From: Nitrosopumilaceae archaeon
GTDB taxonomy: Archaea; Thermoproteota; Nitrososphaeria; Nitrososphaerales; Nitrosopumilaceae
Direction of reading: 5' to 3'
Assembly: GCA_030041535.1 (NCBI GenBank)
Contig: JASHNR010000001.1
Span: forward strand, 38,109 to 102,108
Length of the DNA stretch: 64,000 nt
Below are positions 59,951 through 64,000 of this stretch, piece after piece. Position 1 is the first letter of the stretch. Each line of letters begins with the position of its first letter. A program made the translations under genes and the position numbers. The notes under the pieces are model-generated. The model did no database searches and was not told the origin of the DNA. It was given only the letters and a program-made list of their open reading frames with translations.

Positions 59951-60220
59951 TTATTTATCTTGAATCTTCAGACCAGATTCTTGCCCACATTTCATACAAT
60001 ATGAATAAAACACTATATTCGGGCCTTTATCGATAAGTCCTAAAGTTTCACTATAGTATTCTTCTTTTGGTGTTATTTCTTTATTACATCTTTTACAGGT
60101 ATGATTTTTTCTGGCTTTCTTAAGGATAAGGATATTGCTGGCTAAAACTACTCTCCTAAATTTTTTATTTTGATATTGGTTACATTTGACATGATTATTT
60201 CTGACAAGTAATCCAAACTC
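59951..60220 (-). pseudogene. Frameshifted zinc-ribbon gene inside the mobile element
   Basis: A frame ending at TAA 59951 encodes RRVVLASNILILKKARKNHT then CKRC and, later, SYCMKCGQESGLK, a two-pair zinc ribbon. It has no normal start. A second frame starts with TTG behind an AGGAG signal near 60218 and reads MDYLSEIIMSNVTNIKIKN before stopping. Joining the frames at a run of six T (60161-60166) would give one protein of about 90 residues. Either a real frameshift or a sequence error. Confidence 0.5.
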
Positions 60221-60249
60221 CTATAAATCAAAAGCATAGAAGATTATGA

Positions 60250-60519
60250 ATGCGAATAACGACACAGCATCCATACGGTCGTTACGTGGGTGGGGCTCTG
60301 TTTATGCTTGGATGGGTGCTTTTCGTCTTAGGGCTGAGCACTTTTCTATGCGGTTCGTCTTTGTGGGGGTCCAATTGTTTTAAGCTTGGGCTTTCAGTCG
60401 CCAGCGGCCTAGCACTTTTCGGCATAATGTTAGTTGGAGGAGGCATGTTTCTTGTGGGTCGAAGTTCAAATCGCACAGCAGATCGGAACCCCATTAGAGA
60501 GAATACCGCGTCATCTTGA
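60250..60519 (+). CDS. Two-TM protein carried by the mobile element
   Basis: An 89-residue protein with two glycine-rich helices (about 13-33 and 45-68) and a polar Arg/Asn tail. No family is recognised. It is the only intact gene within the 99-bp inverted repeats, so it is cargo or a helper of the element. Confidence 0.55.
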   Translation: MRITTQHPYGRYVGGALFMLGWVLFVLGLSTFLCGSSLWGSNCFKLGLSVASGLALFGIMLVGGGMFLVGRSSNRTADRNPIRENTASS

Positions 60520-60571
60520 CAAACTAAATTACAATCTTAAAACTCATAATTTTGAAACCACCATTACCTGA

Positions 60572-60670
60572 TCAACCGTAACTTTACACCAACTTTTTGA
60601 TACCGAAAAATGACCCGTTTCTTTACAACCAAAACAAGTCAATGATTTGACCCTCTAACTATCCAGTGTA
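60572..60670 (-). repeat. Right terminal inverted repeat (99 bp)
   Basis: Begins TCAACCGTAACTTTACACC and ends CTATCCAGTGTA, the exact reverse complement of the left repeat. The second copy of the target sequence CCATTTCG follows immediately. Confidence 0.9.
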
Positions 60671-60721
60671 CCATTTCGCATAGTTTATCTTCCAGTTCTA
60701 GTAAGCAAAAAACCGATTTCC

Positions 60722-61231
60722 TTGAGGACGCCTATTTGTAGCTTTGATGCAATGAATGGTATTCTTTGTCCACAATGCGAATCTAAGTTGGATTCTGGAC
60801 AGCTGACAAAGTCCGATGTAGACGCTTCGATAAAACTAGTTCAGCTGTCTCAAAAAATTCCACAAATTGAAAAATTTACACTCAATTCCTGCCGAGAATC
60901 TGATGGAAATTATGTACTGTATCTTAGTAGTGTTGATATTATGACTATCAGGCAAAGTAGGGAACTTTATGGGATACTTCAAGGAGAATTTGTTGGCAAG
61001 ATCTGGCTAGTTGAACAGGGCTGTGACGATAAAAAGTTCATTGAAGACATGTTCTTTCCAATCAAGATCTTGGCAATCAACCAATTGTGGGCTCCGGGAG
61101 GTGTTAGGAAGACCAAAGTCATCGTTTCGGGAAGAAAAACATCCAGATTCCCAATTGATGTAGACAAAATCATAGTAATATCGCAGCACCTTAGAAAAAT
61201 AGAGCTAGTTGTTGAATTTGAAAGAAAGTGA
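60722..61231 (+). CDS. NusA-like KH-domain protein
   Basis: A 169-residue archaeal protein beginning RTPICSFDAMNGILCPQCES, with a short cysteine pair, and a KH-like RNA-binding part (FVGKIWLVEQG, KILAINQLWAPGGVRKTKVI). It is the NusA-related protein often found before AspRS in these archaea; here the AspRS start is nine bases downstream. It starts with TTG at 60722. Confidence 0.78.
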   Translation: MRTPICSFDAMNGILCPQCESKLDSGQLTKSDVDASIKLVQLSQKIPQIEKFTLNSCRESDGNYVLYLSSVDIMTIRQSRELYGILQGEFVGKIWLVEQGCDDKKFIEDMFFPIKILAINQLWAPGGVRKTKVIVSGRKTSRFPIDVDKIIVISQHLRKIELVVEFERK

Positions 61232-61240
61232 GAAACTCAA

Positions 61241-62530
61241 TTGGATTTGAAAAGAACACATTACATGGGTAACCTAAACGCATCTCTAAAAGGTCAGAAG
61301 GTGACAGTTGGCGGATGGGTAGAAGATCTTCGTGAATTGGGCAAACTCACTTTTCTCACATTAAGGGACGTTACAGGAGTTGCCCAAGTGGTAGTGGTTG
61401 GAGAAGAAGGTATCAAACAGGTAAAAGACCTCAATAGGCAAAGCGTAGTTAGAATTACTGGAACAGTGCAAGAGACTAAATCCCGTGATTTCCCGTTTGA
61501 GATAAAATCAGAAAAAATAGAAATCTTGTCGCGTGCCGTGCATCCATTACCAATTGATCCAATAGGGAGACTGGAAAGTAATATAGATAACAGACTAAAT
61601 GCACGAGCACTTGACTTACGAAATCAGAAAACTGCATCTATTTTCAAAATACGTCATCACGCATTACAGTCTATACGAAAAACTCTTGTCGAACTTGGTT
61701 TCATTGAGGTAAACACGCCCAAAATAATTGGCAGTGCCAGTGAAGGGGGCGCAAATCTATTTTCTTTAAAATATTTTGATAAACAGGCATATCTTGCGCA
61801 GAGTCCGCAACTTTACAAGGAGCAATTAACAATTGGCCTTGAGAGAGTTTTTGAGATAGCGTCATTTTACAGGGCAGAAAAATCACATACTGTCAGACAT
61901 CTTACTGAATTTACAAGTGTGGATATGGAAGCTGATTTCATGGATTATTTTGATGTCATGGAAGTTCTAGAAACAGTTGTAACAAATGTTTTTGACCATG
62001 TTCAAAAAAACTGTATTGAAGAACAAAAGACTCTGGGAATAGATGTAAAAAGGCCAACAACACCCTTTGAGAGGATCACATACAAGCAAGCCATAGAGGA
62101 GCTTGGTCGCGAAGACATCCGTCTTGAACTCGGCGATGATCTGCTAGATTCTCATTTAAGAAAACTTGGAGAGTTACATCAAGGATTCTACTTTTTGGTA
62201 GACTGGCCTATGAAATTAAAACCATTCTACATACATGAAAAGGAAGATGACACATCATTATCCAAATCATTTGATTTACAATATGGGTACCTTGAATTGT
62301 CATCTGGCGGTAGACGTCTGCATGATCCAAATAAGATTAAGGAAAGACTGATTGAGCAAGGGTTAAACCCATCTCAATTCGAGGATCACCTCAAAGCGTT
62401 TGATTGGGGAATGCCGCCTCATTCTGGATGGGGATTGGGTCTTGATAGGTTAATGTCTGTCTTGACTAAAATTGATAATGTACGGGAAGTCGTTCTATAT
62501 CCAAGAGATCCAGAAAGGCTATTTCCATAA
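61241..62530 (+). CDS. aspS: Aspartyl-tRNA synthetase, archaeal type
   Basis: A 429-residue class IIb synthetase. The N-terminal OB fold binds the anticodon (VTVGGWVEDLREL). Motif 2 is FRAEKSHTVRHLTEFTSVD and motif 3 is GWGLGLDRLMSVL. Whether it charges only tRNA-Asp or also tRNA-Asn depends on anticodon-domain residues that I cannot judge here. TTG start at 61241. Confidence 0.93.
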   Translation: MDLKRTHYMGNLNASLKGQKVTVGGWVEDLRELGKLTFLTLRDVTGVAQVVVVGEEGIKQVKDLNRQSVVRITGTVQETKSRDFPFEIKSEKIEILSRAVHPLPIDPIGRLESNIDNRLNARALDLRNQKTASIFKIRHHALQSIRKTLVELGFIEVNTPKIIGSASEGGANLFSLKYFDKQAYLAQSPQLYKEQLTIGLERVFEIASFYRAEKSHTVRHLTEFTSVDMEADFMDYFDVMEVLETVVTNVFDHVQKNCIEEQKTLGIDVKRPTTPFERITYKQAIEELGREDIRLELGDDLLDSHLRKLGELHQGFYFLVDWPMKLKPFYIHEKEDDTSLSKSFDLQYGYLELSSGGRRLHDPNKIKERLIEQGLNPSQFEDHLKAFDWGMPPHSGWGLGLDRLMSVLTKIDNVREVVLYPRDPERLFP

Positions 62531-62562
62531 AAAGATAAATCTAGATCTCACGGCAATTATTT

Positions 62563-62904
62563 ATGCAACAGTGCGACTTTTGCGGCTCAGGTTTTGGTGA
62601 TCATACATGTTATTTTTGTGATAAGCATTGCTGTAATTCTTGCATGACTGATGACAAGACGCGTTGCAAGAAATGCTATATCACAAAGCGAAAACTTGGA
62701 TGGAGAGTTTTTAAGCGAAACAAGGTCATCTTAGGGTTCATAGCCTTTGTGTGGGCCTATACAGTATTTCCAGTGCCTCTAATCAAGGGAATTGATCCAA
62801 CTTTCTATTGGGTATGTTTTGGTGTGGCAATAACTATCATGATACCGATTGGTTTTGCAATGTTCTTTTGGTCAAGAGAGCCGCCAGTGTCGGATCTCAA
62901 ATAA
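62563..62904 (+). CDS. Zinc-finger membrane protein
   Basis: A 113-residue protein. Residues 1-42 hold many cysteines and histidines (CDFCGSGF, CYFCDKHCCNSCM, CKKC), an AN1- or B-box-like zinc fold. Two membrane helices follow (about 53-72 and 80-102). It follows AspRS by 32 bases. Function unknown. Confidence 0.65.
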   Translation: MQQCDFCGSGFGDHTCYFCDKHCCNSCMTDDKTRCKKCYITKRKLGWRVFKRNKVILGFIAFVWAYTVFPVPLIKGIDPTFYWVCFGVAITIMIPIGFAMFFWSREPPVSDLK

Positions 62905-63913
62905 GTTTTGAGATTACCTGTTGGGTGAACTCTTGGGTGGTTTTATCTCCGCCAATGTCTTTTGTCTTGATGCCTTTGCTTACAACGCAATATACCGCCT
63001 CTTCTATCTTCTTTGCTACTTCAAAAGATGTCGAGTCATTGTTTTTCATACCTAACCACTCAAACATCATTTTTGCAGATAAGATAAAAGAAGATGGATT
63101 GGCAACCTGCTTTCCAGCAATATCAAAGGCTGCTCCGTGAACAGGTTCAAACAAGGCAAAATTATCCCCTATGTTAGCTGCAGGAGCCATCCCAAGTCCG
63201 CCTACTACTTGGGCTGCCTCGTCAGACAAGATGTCTCCAAACAAGTTAGTTGTCACTATGACATCAAAAGATTCCGGTTGTCTTATGAGGTTCATGGCAC
63301 ATGCGTCTACATACATTTGTTCAAACGTGATATCTGGAAAATCGTTTGCTACCTGAGTACATGATCTTGCAAAAAGGCCATCTGTCTTTCTCATTACATT
63401 TGACTTGTGAACGCAGGTTACTTTTCTCTGTCTGTTTCTTTGGCCTGCAATAATGCAAGCATATTTTGCAATGCGTTTTGATGCATATTCAGATATGGTT
63501 CTTAACGCAACTGCAGAATTGCCAACCTCAAACTCCATTCCTGTGTAGAGGTCTTCTGTGTTCTCTCTTACTATGACTAGGTCAATGTTTTCCTTAAGGG
63601 ATGGCATGTTGGGATATGATTTTGCCGGCCTTATGTTGGCATAAAGATCCAATGCCCTTCGTAGAAACACAATCACATCGGCAGCACTTTCTCCGACTGG
63701 GGCTTTTAGGCATGCATCAGATTTTTTTATTGTATCAAAAGTTGAATCAGGAAGCGCCTTGCCTGTTTTTTTTAATGCACCATCACCAGCTTCAACTGTA
63801 TTGATTTCTAACTTTAATCCAATCTTGTCATTTATAGCGTGTAACATATCTGTAACAGATTCTGATAGTTCCGGGCCTATGCCATCTCCAGTTATGAGGG
63901 ATATTTTATACAT
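62897..63913 (-). CDS. Isopropylmalate/isocitrate dehydrogenase family enzyme (LeuB-like)
   Basis: A 338-residue decarboxylating dehydrogenase. It starts ISLITGDGIGPEL, has the arginines in LRRALDLYANIRP, the VRENTEDLYTGME segment, and the metal aspartates in TTNLFGDILSDEAA. Short length and the LRRALDLYANIRP form favour 3-isopropylmalate or homoisocitrate dehydrogenase over isocitrate dehydrogenase. Directly upstream is the end of a probable isopropylmalate-synthase-like gene. Confidence 0.8.
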   Translation of the reverse strand: MYKISLITGDGIGPELSESVTDMLHAINDKIGLKLEINTVEAGDGALKKTGKALPDSTFDTIKKSDACLKAPVGESAADVIVFLRRALDLYANIRPAKSYPNMPSLKENIDLVIVRENTEDLYTGMEFEVGNSAVALRTISEYASKRIAKYACIIAGQRNRQRKVTCVHKSNVMRKTDGLFARSCTQVANDFPDITFEQMYVDACAMNLIRQPESFDVIVTTNLFGDILSDEAAQVVGGLGMAPAANIGDNFALFEPVHGAAFDIAGKQVANPSSFILSAKMMFEWLGMKNNDSTSFEVAKKIEEAVYCVVSKGIKTKDIGGDKTTQEFTQQVISKLI

Positions 63914-64000
63914 CTAGTGTCCCAAGTTTTTTTGTTTGAGAATTTTTTTGAGCATTATTCTGTTTATACCATCAATCATGGCTTGAACACTGGTAATTAC
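63914..64000 (-). CDS. C-terminus of a LeuA/homocitrate-synthase-like protein
   Basis: Only the last 28 residues are in the window, including VITSVQAMIDGINRIMLKKI. This resembles the end of the LeuA regulatory domain (a helix with an AxxDAINRxL pattern). The stop is adjacent to the ATG of the LeuB-like gene, which supports a leucine-type pathway operon. The call is tentative because so little is visible. Confidence 0.4.
   Translation of the reverse strand, partial: VITSVQAMIDGINRIMLKKILKQKNLGH

Larger units (their letters stand above)
59851..60670. mobile_element. 820-bp element with 99-bp inverted repeats and 8-bp target duplication
   Basis: The ends are perfect 99-bp inverted repeats, and outside them CCATTTCG occurs directly at 59843-59850 and 60671-60678, an eight-base target duplication. 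The interior carries a two-helix membrane protein gene (+) and a broken zinc-ribbon gene (-), and no transposase. It must have been moved by an enzyme encoded elsewhere. Eight-base duplications occur in several IS families, including IS6. Confidence 0.85.

Noticed and set aside
60455-60490. tRNA-like T-loop (TTCAAATC)
   Set aside because: The flanking bases do not form a five-pair T stem and no acceptor, D or anticodon arms are found. It lies inside the two-helix gene of the mobile element.

Overview
The window is a stretch of AT-rich archaeal chromosome that reads as an ammonia-oxidising-type Nitrososphaerota (Thaumarchaeota). The evidence is gene content rather than any marker operon: two TFB factors, Alba, EF-1beta, Cdc48, Pth2, deoxyhypusine synthase, a Y-family polymerase and NreA ending in PIP boxes, a geranylgeranyl reductase, blue copper proteins, heme O synthase, an archaeosortase-like protein, and TATA boxes placed for leaderless mRNAs. 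No amo, nir, rRNA, tRNA or CRISPR was seen. A Nitrosotalea-like or Nitrosopumilus-like lineage is a guess.

Layout. 1-16.2 kb is mostly housekeeping: end of a DUF359 CoA-pathway kinase, H+-pyrophosphatase, copper protein plus JAMM protease, heme O synthase, the Cdc48/EF-1beta cluster, a lipid reductase with palindromic operator-like sites, Pth2, regulators, a methyltransferase and a radical SAM enzyme. 16.2-37.3 kb is an accessory-looking block with a six-gene complex I/Hyf-like operon, a zinc ferredoxin, two TFBs, two stand-alone Lrp-type sensor domains, a TIR-like protein, enolase and fluoride-export genes. 37.4-58.5 kb returns to core genes: an EF-Tu-like protein without a G domain, DUF99, NreA, archaeosortase-like protein, Pol IV, Alba, PAC2 chaperone, CysRS, DHS, inositol-phosphate synthase, SMC, two peptide ABC ATPases around a repeat-rich secreted protein, and PiT phosphate transport. 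58.9-60.7 kb holds mobile debris: a decayed DDE transposase and an 820-bp element with 99-bp perfect inverted repeats and an 8-bp target duplication. The end carries a NusA-like KH protein, AspRS and a LeuA/LeuB-like pair.

The main discovery candidate is a repeated leader RNA. Seven copies (A-G) occur only between 16.3 and 35.3 kb. Each starts about 25-35 bases after a TATA box, so it should form the 5' end of the transcript. Each has four successive hairpins (P1-P4) joined by conserved linkers, and each ends 2-3 bases before a start codon (15 in copy D). Several stems change on both sides while keeping pairing, which argues for a conserved RNA fold and not just a copied sequence. P4 pairs an AGGT-containing, Shine-Dalgarno-like arm with an upstream complement, suggesting translational control. 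In five of seven copies a 23-61 residue small ORF follows and runs into, overlaps or ends just before the next gene. The controlled genes include both TFBs, both Lrp-type sensors, the complex I-like operon and its divergent ferredoxin. This looks like a regulon tying redox metabolism to alternative initiation factors. I do not recognise the fold as a known riboswitch class.
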